From assembly GCF_021347895.1 (NCBI RefSeq), contig NC_067116.1, positions 43,409,628 to 43,473,627 on the forward strand: DNA of 64,000 bases. Direction: 5' to 3'. Shown piece after piece: positions 1-15,055 of the stretch (position 1 is the first letter of the stretch; every line of letters begins with the position of its first letter). The translations under genes and the position numbers were made by a program. The stretch comes from Acanthochromis polyacanthus. Lineage: Eukaryota; Chordata; Actinopteri; Pomacentridae. The notes beneath the pieces were generated by a model. The model had not been told where the DNA came from. It ran no database searches and saw only the letters and a program-made list of their open reading frames with translations.

Positions 1-2689
1 GGCACAGTGAAATATGGTCTGATGATGAATACCAGTATCCCTGTTACTGATAACTGCTTACTGTGACGTTTACAACACAAACCGCCAAAGCAATCTTGAC
101 ATTTCTGTTCGCTTAATTTGACTGGAGATATTGAAAATGAAGCCACTTTGGCTTATAGCAAGCTTAGCACTATTAAATGTGTCACAGATTCGGCGTATCC
201 ACCAAGAAATACTAGACATGTATTTCACTCTGACTGGTGTCTCTGCCCCAGAGTAGGACAAGGATGAAGATGCACAGCTGAGACTGATGCGAGAGGGTCA
301 CAATGATGGAGTGCAGTGACCCAGAGAGTAGAGAAAATTAGCATTTTTCTGACTGGGTGACACAGTTTCCGCTCATGAGACCACTGGAAACAACAGCGCA
401 CATGATAGTTCCATTACTGAGGACTGATGCGGTTGTGGGGAATATCGCTTGGTTTCCAGTCAGTTGGAGGTTCACAGAATCTCAGTCAGAAAAAAAAAGA
501 TTTATCAAGGAAACATGGTACCAATCCAGGAGGAGGTTTGTGTGGTTCTATCGCTCCAGTAGAACACTGTCCGAAATGTAGCGTTAGAAGGTAGCATGTA
601 CAATGACTCCATAAGCTCCAAAATAAGATGAAAACCTTTATTCTCCACACGCATGCCAGAACATGTTGATTAGCTGTAGTACCTGGTTGTTTCAGAGGGG
701 GCGCCTCTTACTGTTTAATACTGTAGCGACCAGAGGAGGCATTACTCAGACTGGAAGCACTTCATGTTGGCTAGCAGAGAGCATTGTGGGGATTTAGCTA
801 GCAGTGGGCACCATGACAAAGACTAACAGGCGACGGCTAATGACCTCTGACCAGCACTTATAACTGTTGCGTTTCCTTAGGAAAATCTATGTGATAGCAC
901 ACCTAAACAAAGAATCAGAAGACTTCGATTCGTAATGATTACTTTAAAAAAAAAAAGGTCAAGCAGGATATCCTAACATGCAACTGTATCCCAGTTGTAA
1001 AAGCAGCTAGCATAATTAGGTTTCTCAAAGCTGGGATTCAAGTTTCTGAAATTGGAATATGCTTACGTGCACAAAAGTGTAAAATCCAATCAGAACTGGG
1101 ATAGTCAAGTCCATGTAAACACACAGTTCCTCACAAATAAAATAAAAGTGATCTAAATCAATGGTACTGTTTTACTTTACTTAGAACCAGTGGCTCCTCC
1201 TCCTTCTCACCTCTTCTCCAGAGACATTATAATCTACCCAAATTGCACTATTATGATCAACAGGAAGATCTGAATCCCTTCCCCTGCAGTTTGGGAATCT
1301 CTAAGTTAATGTGTTCAACTTGTATGGGAAAGCAAGTCATGTGTATTCACTAGAAAACTTGTCAAACAGTAGCAGTTCATGCATATTATATTGTGAAACT
1401 GAAATTTAATGTCTAGTGGGTAAAAAAATACTGACGTCAGCCTCAAACTTCACAGCAATTATTCTTCGTCAACGTGACAATAAATGCATCCAATCAAGGA
1501 AACATGTCTGCTCTAAACTAGCGGCCTGATTTGGAAAACATTTGCACCAAATGCAATTTATAGATTGTTCGAACAGAGGATGTAACGCCCACACAGGGAG
1601 AGCATGAGTCATCGCAGTGTGTACGGAACAACAGCGATGCACCTTTTCTCCTGTGAACAATCATTTTTTTGGCAAGTACGTCCTGCGTTTGAACAACAGG
1701 TGCGAGCTCTGCACCTGGTGCAGGTGTCTCGAAATCAGCGAGCGCCCTGTGTGGGTCCACCCAGATCAGAGAGGAGCTGTTCATAAGAGACTGTGGGGTT
1801 CTGTCGTTCACAACTACGTATTTCCCCTCATTTCATCATGCTGCCATCACGCCGATGCTTCCCAGAATTATTCCTTGTGAGGCCTGGGGGAAAAAAAACA
1901 AAAAAAAAAACATGGATTGGGGGATATAGACTAATTTTTAATCAAACTAAATTTTAACTTGCACACTTTGCATCCTTAATTCTGAACCAGAATGTTTGGC
2001 CTTCACAGACTTTATATACTGCAAATCCTGCATGAAGTCAAATTAAAGCAAATTCTACCAAAATTACTAAAAGATTTGACTTTGAATTGTTTTATTTTCA
2101 TTAAATCAATGCATACAAAGTTTTTTTTTTTGCTCAGGTCTGTAACTTTCACTCCAAACCATCACTAAACTTTATATATACAGTAAATACTTCACATGCT
2201 GTATATATGGCATCCTCCTCAGTCATTTTATGTCACCCACTAATGACACAAACAGCCCTTTTTATGACACCTACAGACATTTAGGGATTACTCCTTCCAC
2301 TCATGTTACCTTTCACCTCAACTACCCAAAAGCGAGACAGAAACAGGTGATTGCATCCTGCACTCTATCATCAGATCCGACAGCAACGTTTCAGAGCCGC
2401 AGACAGAATATGTGCTTATACAATTTCCCCTCTCTTTCAATAACACTAAGCCGGTCGTGCTGTTTATTCTCCATCAAAGTCAGAGCTTGGAAGGTATTTT
2501 TCTTCTGGAGCGGCTTCCCTGGTGTGACACCTGAGCGATGTAGCGTGGCTGTGTGTCTGTGATACGCCAAGCCAATTTACAGGCTCCGCAGGAGAGCTGT
2601 CGCTTCTCATCACAACTCACAACCACAGGACACTTCCTCACTGCGTCCCTGTGCTCCTGCTCTCTGCTCCCGAGCCCTTCGCTAAAAAC
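1..2689 (+). other. elavl4: elavl4 intron, 5' part of window
   Basis: This stretch precedes the first recognised elavl4 exon, so it is inferred to be intron. The preceding coding exon (end of RRM2 plus hinge) was looked for by its expected peptide and not found, so it probably lies upstream of the window. No frame here shows a domain, splice-bounded exon or codon pattern that can be believed; the longest frames are about 100 codons and featureless. It holds short A/T homopolymers near 945 and 1890-1910. No repeat family was recognised. Confidence 0.6.
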
Positions 2690-4290
2690 CTCCACACTTT
2701 AGAAGTTAGAAATGTGCTTCATGTGCACAGTTTCCCTTTTTTTTTTCCCTTAACCAAATCTGCAAAAAGCACTCTCTTCAAAATGCAACACTGCATTTAA
2801 GTCATCTTTTCTATGTTCTGCTCATCTCTTAACAAAAGATTTAAATTTAAGGGCGAGTTGCGGTATATGCATGTCAGAAAATCAAATTAGTGCCAAAAAT
2901 AAAATGGCAAAAATCAGTCTTGTGATTGTAACGCTGCATTTAGTCGTCTATTGTCTGTTCTTTTTATCTCTTCATGACAAAAACTGAAATTTAAGGTCAA
3001 GATGTACAATAGTATGCATCAAGTTAAATATATACTTGAATGAACTGAAATTACTCCTAAAAAATAGAATCCATTAGATACTATATTTGTGCTTTGTGTG
3101 CAGTTTACAGCACTGTTTAGTCATCAATTGTCCATTTTATTCATCTCCTTGTGACACAAATTGAAATTTTAGGTCAAGATATGAATATTAGTATGCTTTA
3201 AAGTTGTATATATGCTTTAAATAAAATGAGATTGGTGCTAAAAAGAAAATCAATTCGACACTTGAGGTTATAAATGTGCTCAGTTTCCCTTTTTATTCCT
3301 AACTAAATCTGCAAAAAGTACTCTTTTCTGAATACAACACTGCATTGTCTATTCTTTGCACGTCTCTGACAACCAAAAAATGAGTGAAGGTCAAAATACA
3401 GATATGTATATTCTAAAAATGAAATTAGTGCAAAAAATAAAATCTATTATACACTCTTGAAGTTATAAATGTGCTTCATGTGCACAGTTTCCCTCGACTA
3501 AATCTGCAAGAAGCCCTCTTCTCTGCTTCTAATACTGCATTTCAGTCATCTTTTGTGTGTTCTTTTTGTGTCTTTATGACACTAACTGAAATTTAAGGTC
3601 AAATTACATTCATCACTATGCTTTAAAGTCATATAGATGCCTGGAAAACAAGAAAATTTGTGCTAGAAATGAAATCTATTAGACTATTTTGAAGTTAAAT
3701 TGTGTTTCATGTGCACAGTTTCTCTTTTTTTCCCCACATCTAAATCTGCAAAACACCGTTTTCTGATTGCATTTAGTCATCCTGTCTGTTCCCTTAATCT
3801 CCAGGACACTAATTGAAATTTAGAGTCAAGATATATATATTTCTATGAATCAGTCGTATGTATGCAATCTATATATAATCTATGAGACACTTTAGAAGTT
3901 AGAAATGTGCTTCATGTGCACAGTTTCCCTATTTATTCTGAGCTAAATCTGCAAGCAGCACTCTTTTCTGATTGTAACACTGCATTTTATCATCTATTGT
4001 CTGGTCTGTTCATCTTATGACACAAATTGAAATTTCAGGTCGGAGTACAGTAAAGACATGCTATAAAATGAAACTGATGCTGAAAATAAAACCTGTCAGA
4101 CGCTCAAGAAGTTACTGAGGTACTTCCTGTGCACAATTTCCTTTCTTTTATAGAACTAAAACATATAAGTAAATATGCAAAAGCCGTCTTTTCTGAATGC
4201 AACGCTGCTTTCAGTCTTGTTTTATTGACAAATTTAAGGTAAAGATACAGTAAATGCATAGCAGAGATTAACAATACATACAATATGTGC
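2690..4290. repeat. Degenerate tandem array, about 200-bp unit, 7-8 copies
   Basis: The same ordered set of words recurs about every 200 bp: GAAGTTAGAAATGTGCTTCA, then CACAGTTTCCC, AAATCTGCAAAAAGCACTC, CACTGCATTTAGTCATC, GACACAAACTGAAATTTAAGGTC, and finally AGTGCTAAAAATAAAATC with TTAGACACT. Units begin near 2692, 2900, 3070, 3260, 3450, 3680, 3888 and 4098. The second unit has lost its front third and the last fades out near 4290. Divergence between units suggests an old satellite-like expansion in the elavl4 intron. No coding potential is seen. Confidence 0.85.
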
Positions 4291-5567
4291 TGCTGCTTGT
4301 AAGACCCAAGTTTAGAATCAGTCTGGTCAGAGTACAATACAACCCTGCTGCAATTACAATGACATCCATGCTGTGACGTCTGCAGCACAGGTTAGCCTAT
4401 AATGTGCCTGTATGGTCCCTCTCCAAGACAACAAACATAATCGATTCAAGCACAATGCAGCGAGCCCGAGATCCCGGCTTGTTTCCGATCCTCTGTCGTT
4501 AACTAATGGTACTAATTAGCAAATTAGCCCTATTATATCCAGGGCAGGAGCCAATTTTAATTGAACAGATTTTTTTTTTTGTTTGTTTGTTTCAAAAAAG
4601 AAAAGACAAAAAAAAACACCCATTCCTCCATTAACATGCATTGACAGAAAGCACAAAAGCCCTATTGTTTGTGTGGAGCTTGGAGAGGCAGCGTGAAAAG
4701 CTGGCGGTGTGTTTGCGTGGTAGGCCTGCATCCGTGTGCGTCCGTACATGTGTCAGAGAGACGGCGAGGCGGAGACGGTGTTAGCAGCAGGTTGTTTTGT
4801 TGTGGCCCAGCGGCCCGGCGGCCAGCAGATGTCTTCATGCTCTCAGGCCTGGAGCTGCTCTCCTCTGAGCTTCCTCTCCAATTGACTCATTTACCCACAA
4901 AGCAGACTGCTTGTTCCCTTCCCACGTAATGGGCTAATTACCGTTTTAATGATTCCGTATATCCTTTTCTCCCACTGTTGTTCTTTGTTTTAGGGCTGCT
5001 CTTGTACTCGTTTGTTAATTCTAAGCGAGGAAAGTGCTACAATGCAGACAAACGCTAAAAGCAGATAAAAGTAGATGTTTAAAAAGTTATGTAAATTTCC
5101 TGCAATGTGGGATTTCAATGTGGGTCAGCAGAATATGACTGTTTACAACATTTAAACACATCTTAGGCATTTGGATCTTAAAATGGCTCGATGTAAAGCA
5201 ACTTGTCAGTCAGTGCTGGATGAATATTTGAAAACGTGACTCTTATTCTGTAGGATTTCCAATTTGAAAGGTGTTTAACTACAATTATCTTGCATCCAGG
5301 TGTTAAATTGATTACCTTGATCTGTTATCTGAACTGGAAATGTACAGCTAATTTAAAATGATTAATACAAATAGCTTTACAATGATGCCTCTTATTATTA
5401 TCATTATTATTAAACCATTTAGTTATTGAAAGCCTGCAACATTGCTCCTTTACCTGCAAATGAACGATAATCAAGTTGTGTGTATTTAAAGTTAATCTCT
5501 GGAAACTCCTGGTTAGACTCAACAAAAACAATGCATGCAACAGTTTGCATCAGTCTGAGTTCGAACA
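4291..5567 (+). other. elavl4 intron, possible conserved regulatory stretch
   Basis: There is no supported gene. Between about 4440 and 4960 the composition is mixed and non-repetitive, with several homeodomain-like TAATTA/CTAATTAC words (near 4513 and 4932), which is the look of a vertebrate conserved non-coding element. This is inference only, because conservation cannot be tested from one sequence. A GTTT/T tract lies at 4568-4590 and a TTATTA tract at 5391-5412. Confidence 0.25.
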
Positions 5568-5739
5568 ACTTCTAAAGAAATTATCACCAACCAACTACCT
5601 TGATATTGTTAGTTGGTTGAACATAATGAAATTATGTTCAGCCAATTAAATATATCAAGTTAGGGGAATTAGTGTTTCCTCGACAATCAGTAATGTTTTA
5701 ATTTACCCATTTTCTCAATCAGTGGTAGCATAAAAAGAA

Positions 5740-6345
5740 GTTTTGAAGGGCTTGAATTACCGAACTTAAATTTGTTGCAACTTTAGTTTTAAATCAATCA
5801 ACATAGAAATTTAAGTTGAATTTACAGGCAATATTGAGTAGGTATAATTACCAACATTATTATGTTGAGGACAAATAATCAAAAAGAATAGTGCAACTTT
5901 AAAGGTTTATCTAGGTCAATAAATTAGAATTTTTATCTTGCAACCTTGCATTTAATCAAAGGTTGGTGACTCGTTAAAATAATTTTTTAAACAACATTTT
6001 AATTAAACATTTTCCCGAATCCTGAGCAAAACTTGTGTATTTTAATAAGTTTTATTTCGGCTTGAAATCCTGAACTTGAATTTGTTTTAACTTTAGTTTT
6101 GTTTTAAATCAATTGACATAGAAATTTAAGTTTAATTTAAGCACAATGTTGAGTTGGTGTAATTACCAACATTATGATGTTGAGGACAAAGCATCAAAAG
6201 GAAGTTTTCAACTTTAAAGGTCTATCTAAATCAATAAATTAATTTTTATCTTGCAACCTAGCATTTAATCAAAGGTTACTGACTCTTCACAATAACTTTT
6301 TACACAACATTTTAATTACATATTTTGGCAAATCCTGAATAAAAC
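5740..6345. repeat. Two-copy direct tandem duplication, about 300-bp unit
   Basis: Unit 1 (about 5740-6045) and unit 2 (about 6050-6345) share long collinear blocks. These include AACTTTAGTTTTAAATCAAT, CATAGAAATTTAAGTT, TAATTACCAACATTAT, ATGTTGAGGACAAA, TCTTGCAACCT and GCATTTAATCAAAGGTT, and both end in a CCTGA(A/G)(T/C)AAAAC word. Small indels separate the copies. The sequence is AT-rich and non-coding, within the elavl4 intron. Confidence 0.85.
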
Positions 6346-7547
6346 GTGTGTCAAAGTGTGCATGTTTGTGCAAGAAAGCAAGTGCTTGTTGACTGAAAGA
6401 GACAAAGGAGCAACAACCCTGACAGTCGAGTCAAAGTCAGAGAGTTTGTCGTGTTTTCAAGAGGAACGAGGCGTCACCGGCCAGCTGTTGCTCAATAAGC
6501 CGTGGCCCCTGTCCATTAGGCCAGAGGAGTTAATAAGACATGAGACAGGCCGAGCAAGTGAGGAATGAAGGTCATTGAGTCACCAAGCAGAATGCATCCA
6601 TCCAAGAGGGCCAAGATTTCATGCAGCCCACAGGTTTCTGCACACAGACACACTGGCTGACTGCAATGGCTGGAATCATTTAAAAAACCAGAACATCTTC
6701 TCTTAAAAAAAAAAGCCTTAAACCCTTTCAGACAGAGGACACCCTGCGACTCACACCATTCCACCTGATCTGTTAGCACTTAACAGGTTGACCTCCGAAC
6801 CACCAGACTCGCATTTCATGGGTAGTTTAACATCCGGTTGTGTTCTTTTGTTGTTGCTGGTAGAGAATCATCATCACCTCTCTCTCACTCACCATCATTC
6901 AAACGCCGAACCATTACACTGACAGAACTCTGGATCATTTCATCTCAGGTGTTCTCTCACCGAGTTAACACCAGTTACAAAAAAAGAAGAAAAAAAAATA
7001 GATTAACGGCAAGAAATTTTCATTTACCCTCCATCCTGATGAACCCTAAATTGTATGGATACCCACATGCAATTTCCCGCATAAGACGATGATCTGTAGC
7101 ATTGCGGCTGAGGCTGTCGTCTTGGTATAGCCGGGCGCAATGCTACGCTTCACCTGCCATTAGCGCTCCGTATCTAACTGTAATACTGAACTGTGACCAG
7201 TCCACTGCTGTAGTCTTGTATGAAACGGTCGCAACCTACAGTAATGTCAATGTGCCAGTCAACACTCCGCTCCGGTTCTAGAGAGGCGACGCTGCAGCAC
7301 AAAGCTGCTCGGCGGCCGAACCGAGCGAGTGCAGACCATACTGATCGTACTGTAGCTTCATTTACCGATGGTAGCCTTTTCTTTTCTCCTGGTGGGGCTC
7401 CTCAGTGTAATGGACCAACTATAGATGGGTTTGTTTGTTCTTGAGTGAGGAGGACCATGCAGTTCCTACAGGGACTTAACATTAGTTCCATTGAGTGAGT
7501 CGACCATCTGCCCACCATTAACCCCAGAACCCTCCTTCTCTTTACAG
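6346..7547 (+). other. elavl4: elavl4 intron upstream of the microexon
   Basis: Intron by position. The only functional signal recognised is the polypyrimidine tract and AG acceptor (CCTCCTTCTCTTTACAG) directly before 7548. No repeat family or exon was recognised in the rest. Confidence 0.5.
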
Positions 7548-7586
7548 GCTGGACAATTTGCTTAATATGGCCTATGGCGTAAAGAG
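7548..7586 (+). CDS. elavl4: elavl4 39-nt cassette microexon, RRM2-RRM3 hinge
   Basis: This 39-nt exon lies between a polypyrimidine tract plus AG (acceptor ends 7547) and a GTAATT donor (from 7587). In the frame set by the terminal exon it reads LDNLLNMAYGVK, with split arginine codons at both edges. That peptide matches the alternatively spliced hinge segment of vertebrate HuD. The exon starts and ends in the same phase (one base, twelve codons, two bases), so inclusion or skipping keeps the frame into RFSPITI of the last exon. It adds 13 residues to the linker between RRM2 and RRM3, the region known in Hu proteins to influence nucleo-cytoplasmic shuttling. T-rich runs at about 7636-7668 could be Hu-binding intronic elements. 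It is too short to appear as an open frame and was recognised by peptide and splice sites. Confidence 0.95.
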
Positions 7587-10708
<3,122 letters not shown>

Positions 10709-11422
10709 ACTCTGACAGGTAGAAGCAGTTGCCCCGCGACTTTGTCTGCTCCCAAAATTCCCTCCCCTCCACCCCCGACCCTCACCCTCCTACCCCCTCC
10801 ACCCGTCCCCTCCCCCAACCCACCCTTTTAGCCCCTTCAGTCACCACCACCACCACCCAACTACAGCCATCCAACACAGCAAAACTCCGACCGGAACACA
10901 AAGCAACCAACAAACCATCAAACAAATTGAACTAGAAATGGCTTATATTATAACTTTGGACCTATAAGCCAATGTTGCCTAAGTATTACAAAAATGAAAT
11001 GATGAAAATGTTCACGAGTTTTTGGAAGCTCCTGTGATAATGCAGGCTTCTCTTTGTTGTATATTCTGTTTGTTGTGGTTGTTAAAATGATTTTTCTCTT
11101 CTGTGTAAACAGTAGCAAATCCCTGTACCCCCCTTATTTCAGAGAAGAGAATGTCCTTTTTAGATTGGAGCCTTTTCTCTGTCTTGATTCAGGATTTGTT
11201 TTTCTTTTGTAAATCCGGATCCACTGTCGTTAGTATTATATACCTCCCTGTCAGTGAAAGGGAGGGGGCTCTTTTTTAAATTAGTGAACCATTCATTCAT
11301 TTTTAGTGTGTAATTTAAAAAAAAACTTCCCCCTTATCGATTCTAGGCGGGATCTCCGCGGAGTTCCCGGTAACTGATGTAGAAAAAAAATGAATTTCTA
11401 ACATTGTTTTTGTTTTGTATCG

Positions 11423-11430
11423 CGAACAAA
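11423..11430 (+). promoter_or_regulatory. miR-375 8-mer seed match in elavl4 3'UTR
   Basis: CGAACAAA is the complement of miR-375 nucleotides 2-8 with an A opposite position 1. HuD mRNA is a published miR-375 target in mammals, so the position is meaningful. Activity here is inference. Confidence 0.55.
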
Positions 11431-12840
11431 ACATAATGTCTTTCCTCACTTGGGGTTTCAGGGAGATGGGGCGAGGGAGGGGATGGGTTAGCTTTCCTGA
11501 TGACACGTTCAGTAATTTAAGAAAAAAAAAATAACACTGTTGCCAAAGAGAAGATCTCTTTGCTTGGAAAAAAAAAAATACACGTTTAGAAAAAAAAGAT
11601 AAAAATAAATAGAAAGAAGATCTATTTTTATAAATGATAATTAAAATAATAATTATTGAAGAATTTTTACAAGAATCTGGATTTGAAGAAAAAAAAAGAG
11701 AAAAATATTTTGACTGGCTAACTAGGGGGGGCGGGGGTGGGCGGGAGGGGGCACCACCTTGTCTTTGTCGTTCTGCCGTGGTACCTTATCGGATCAGAGG
11801 TTTGCTCGTTTTCTGGGGGGAATTCCAAGTCGGTGAAGCGATTTTGTAGACGGAAGGTTTTGTGAAAAGGGATGCAAACTTGAGGCAGGTGATTTTGGTA
11901 ATTTTTCACATGTGTACTAGTGCGTAATTATTCAACAGCGATACCCAAAAGGGAAGGGAGAGGGGTCTTTTTCCGAGGCCTAACCATCCTTATTAAGTCC
12001 AGAGCCCAAAGCAAGAAGACCCTTTTGTCCACTTGTTTTCTTGTTTTCTTCGTCATCCGTCAATATGGGATATCAGTAACTAGATATATACACATCTATC
12101 CATTTAGAGAGCATACTACACATTATCTATATCATTTTCTTCGCTCTGCGTTTGTGAAACTTACATTTGAAAAGAACTTCCTTTTAGCGATCAACAGTAG
12201 GTGCTATACTACATTATTCACATATCTTAAATATCCAAGTTTGTTGTTCTATGTGTTGTTTAAAGAAAAAAATACTTCGATGTTGGCATTGAATTGAGCT
12301 GCTGTTCTTTGTTTAATATTCGTTTAATGTCGGCCCAGGAGTCTGGTGAGACTATTTCTTTGCTGAACAACCAGATTTAATGAATTTTTTGGGCCTTGTA
12401 AGAATCACTGAACAAAACTTTTCATTTTGTATTTTTTTTGGATTTCGTTCGTTTGTTTGGCTTGCTGACTTTTTAGGTTACTTGCTGAGCGTGAAACGTT
12501 TGTCAAAAACTTAATGATGATTAGCTAGTTCCGTTAGTCTAGATATTTGTTTCCTTAAAAAGGATCTATGACAACTGTGTCTTTATTTGCTGTGTACAAA
12601 TAGATGATATATATAAATATATATATAGTCTACATTTGTTTTACGATATCTACTGTACTATCTGAGTTGTCACTGTTCTTTTGTTTGAGCTTGTCTTTTT
12701 CATATGACAATTTATTATGAAGTGGTGGTTCAGTTACTTAGAAAAACTTGTGAGGAAACTGTTCAATTGTTGTCATGTTGCTTGTGGAGAAAAAAAAAAT
12801 TGGATTAACTTTTGAGTTTAACTACCGCGGCAAAAGAAAC

Positions 12841-12848
12841 CGAACAAA
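12841..12848 (+). promoter_or_regulatory. Second miR-375 8-mer seed match
   Basis: A second exact CGAACAAA in the same short-form 3'UTR. Shorter GAACAAA matches (7-mer A1 type) lie at 12410-12416 and 13052-13058. Confidence 0.55.
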
Positions 12849-12907
12849 AGCTTAGAATATAACTGTATTTGTTTGACGGTTTTCTTTACTTATCCTATTT
12901 TTTAAAC

Positions 12908-12986
12908 TATTTATTTTTCTATTTATTTCTATTTATTCTATATTTATTGATTGATTAATTTAAATCTGTGTAATTTATGTATTTAT
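12908..12986 (+). promoter_or_regulatory. AU-rich element cluster in elavl4 3'UTR
   Basis: Five ATTTA pentamers occur within about 80 bases in an otherwise T-rich stretch, the classic form of an AU-rich stability element and a preferred class of target for Hu proteins themselves. Self-regulation is inference. Confidence 0.55.
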
Positions 12987-13317
12987 TTGTTTCATTGTCT
13001 GTGTATTTGCGTGATTCTGGTACAGGGAGGGGGGCGTTTCTGAGCAAAAGGGAACAAAGCGACTAGTGGAGAGGCTCTTCCAGTAGTCCACTGCACTGAG
13101 AGAACTTTTAGTACGTTTGTGCTTTGTACCAATATATCAAAATTACAATATAAAAAAATCTAAAAGTCAAGAAAACTGAAAAAAATGTCTGGAGGGTTGG
13201 GGGACGCTCTTCCCTTATTACTAGAAACAGTTACTCGCTATGCATAACCTAGTTAATAGTTAAATTTGCTATTGCTTTTTTCTTGTCTTGTTAAAATGAA
13301 ATCTTTAGATCTTTTTC

Positions 13318-13323
13318 AATAAA
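13318..13323 (+). terminator. Poly(A) signal, proximal (elavl4)
   Basis: AATAAA after a T-rich upstream run. Downstream, at 13353-13390, there are T/GT-rich words, as expected of a cleavage site near 13340. Confidence 0.7.
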
Positions 13324-14076
13324 GTTTAGTCTTAATAGAATGTTATAAACAGTCGTTCTGGTTCAATATAACCTGTGATAAGTTTGTGTAGTTCTAAAAA
13401 GCCACTCCGTCCACACCCTCCCTCCACTTACTACCGCTTTGTGATGAAACCTTATGCAAAAATGTGGGTCTGAAAGCATAGTTTTCAGTTTTCAGTGAAC
13501 ATTTTATATTTAACATTCAGCTCTTGGAGGCTTGGGCAGATAAATTAAAAAAAACAAAAAAAATGTTCTTAGAGGGTCATTCATTGCACTGGACTAAATC
13601 GGTCAAAGTCACTAAAGAGTCAGAACTTATTTTTAAGAATATTCATCATGTTTTCAAATGACATACCAACAAATCTTTAAAAATGAGAAATTGTTACCAT
13701 TGCACACCAACTGTTATTTACAACAGTTGTTGCTATACTTAAAGAAGTACTCTGGAGGTATAAAAAAAGGGATTGTACCGATTCTATATTTTATATACTC
13801 TAATATGATATATATTATATATTTTGAAAGGTGAAAGGTAAGGGAATGGTTCCAGACGTATAAATATAAAGGAAATTGGATTTTTTTTGTTTGTTGTTAA
13901 GACTTGAAAACATGAAGGAGGTGTGTGGAGAGCATTTGAAACACTCAGACGCATGCTCGCATTAGTACATCCTCTTCCTCTCTCACACCTCAGTCATCTG
14001 ACAAGCCGGGTCATCCGACGCCATTACCGTCATCCAACAGTCATCCGCGCCATCCAATCGTGTTCTCATTAACGGC

Positions 14077-14109
14077 AACCAACCAACCAACCAACCAACC
14101 GACCAACCA
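14077..14109. repeat. (AACC)n microsatellite
   Basis: About seven AACC units with one GACC variant. It is preceded, at 13992-14058, by a looser repetition of TCATCC words. It lies in the distal elavl4 3'UTR or just beyond it. Confidence 0.9.
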
Positions 14110-14204
14110 GACCCCTTCTTGCTCCCCGCCGCCGTCGGGAGCTTGAATTATGCAACGACCCCAGTAGAATGTTCTGATGTGTGAACTAATTTCCTACACT
14201 GTAT

Positions 14205-14512
14205 GACTTTTGAACTCTTACGATGCGTGCCTGTGTTCCGCCTAGACCCTGTGTGCACGTGTGATGTGTGCGCGCGGATGTGTGCATGTTCGTGTGCATG
14301 TTTATGTATTTTGTGCGCGTGTCGTCCGCATAACGTTTGTCGGCGTGGAGTGAATCCATGTGTGTGTGTGTGTGTGTGTGTAATACAGTGCAGTAGTGTT
14401 GGGGCACATGTGTACGAGTGTGTGCTTCCCTGTGTGTGTTTGTGTGGCACGGGCGATTGTGCAAAATGTGCGAGTGTGTGTGCGAGTGTGTGTGCATGTC
14501 AGGGTGTTTGAA
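14205..14512. repeat. TG-rich block with (TG)12 core at 14359-14381
   Basis: Alternating purine-pyrimidine TG/CG repeats with interruptions. Open frames here on both strands, rich in His/Thr or Cys/Val, are artefacts of the repeat. If transcribed in the long elavl4 UTR it would form a GU-rich element. Confidence 0.9.
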
Positions 14513-15032
14513 ACATGGGGCTGCGTCACCTCGCTCTATGCCCAACCCCTATGGCTCACACCATCCCCTGTAGCGCCTTATAGTGGCAGCCTGCCAGTAG
14601 GAACAACGCAGCCAGTAGTGGAGGAGGGAAGGTGAACAGAGGAACTAGGCTCTTCTTGTCAGTTTTCATTTTTCCTCCTGAGACGTGTTTGTTTACTATC
14701 TGAAAAATCTATAAAATGAAATCTTTAAAGACAAAAAAGACGAAAAAATGTTCACGGGGCCCCATGACCGCGGCTCTCTCTACTCTCTCCTGCTTATGTT
14801 ATTACTTAACAATTATCAATGATGATTATTATGATTATTATTGCTATTATTCTTAGTATTCTTATTCTTATTATTAATCCAATTACTGCGATGAATGACT
14901 TCATGTTATCCTTGCTAGTTTAGGTCATTTCTGAAACTGGAAACAAAAATAAAAATCTTGCTGTAAATGTTTGTTTTTTCTTTTTCATAAAACTGTTGTG
15001 TTTGAATTATTTGTACTTTTGAATGTTGGGAC

Positions 15033-15038
15033 AATAAA
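15033..15038 (+). terminator. Poly(A) signal, distal (elavl4 long UTR)
   Basis: AATAAA is followed within 35 bases by a GT-rich tract (GATGTTTCTTGTCGTG), the usual pattern of a vertebrate cleavage site. A further AATAAA lies at 14948-14953. Confidence 0.6.
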
Positions 15039-15055
15039 ATGAGGTGTTAAGAGCT

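Larger units (their letters stand above)
10709..15055 (+). other. elavl4: elavl4 3' untranslated region, short and long forms
   Basis: After the stop the sequence becomes AT-rich and U-rich without coding signal up to the poly(A) signals. A short form would end about 20 bp after 13318-13323 (near 13340). A long form would end after 15033-15038 (near 15055). The UTR contains two 8-mer miR-375 seed matches, an ATTTA cluster (12908-12986), many U-runs and, in the distal part, a GU-rich block. Long, AU-rich, alternatively ended 3'UTRs are usual for Hu genes. The exact ends are inferred. Confidence 0.75.

Noticed and set aside
14148..14545. His/Thr-rich frames up to 119 codons
   Set aside because: Products of the TG-rich repeat.
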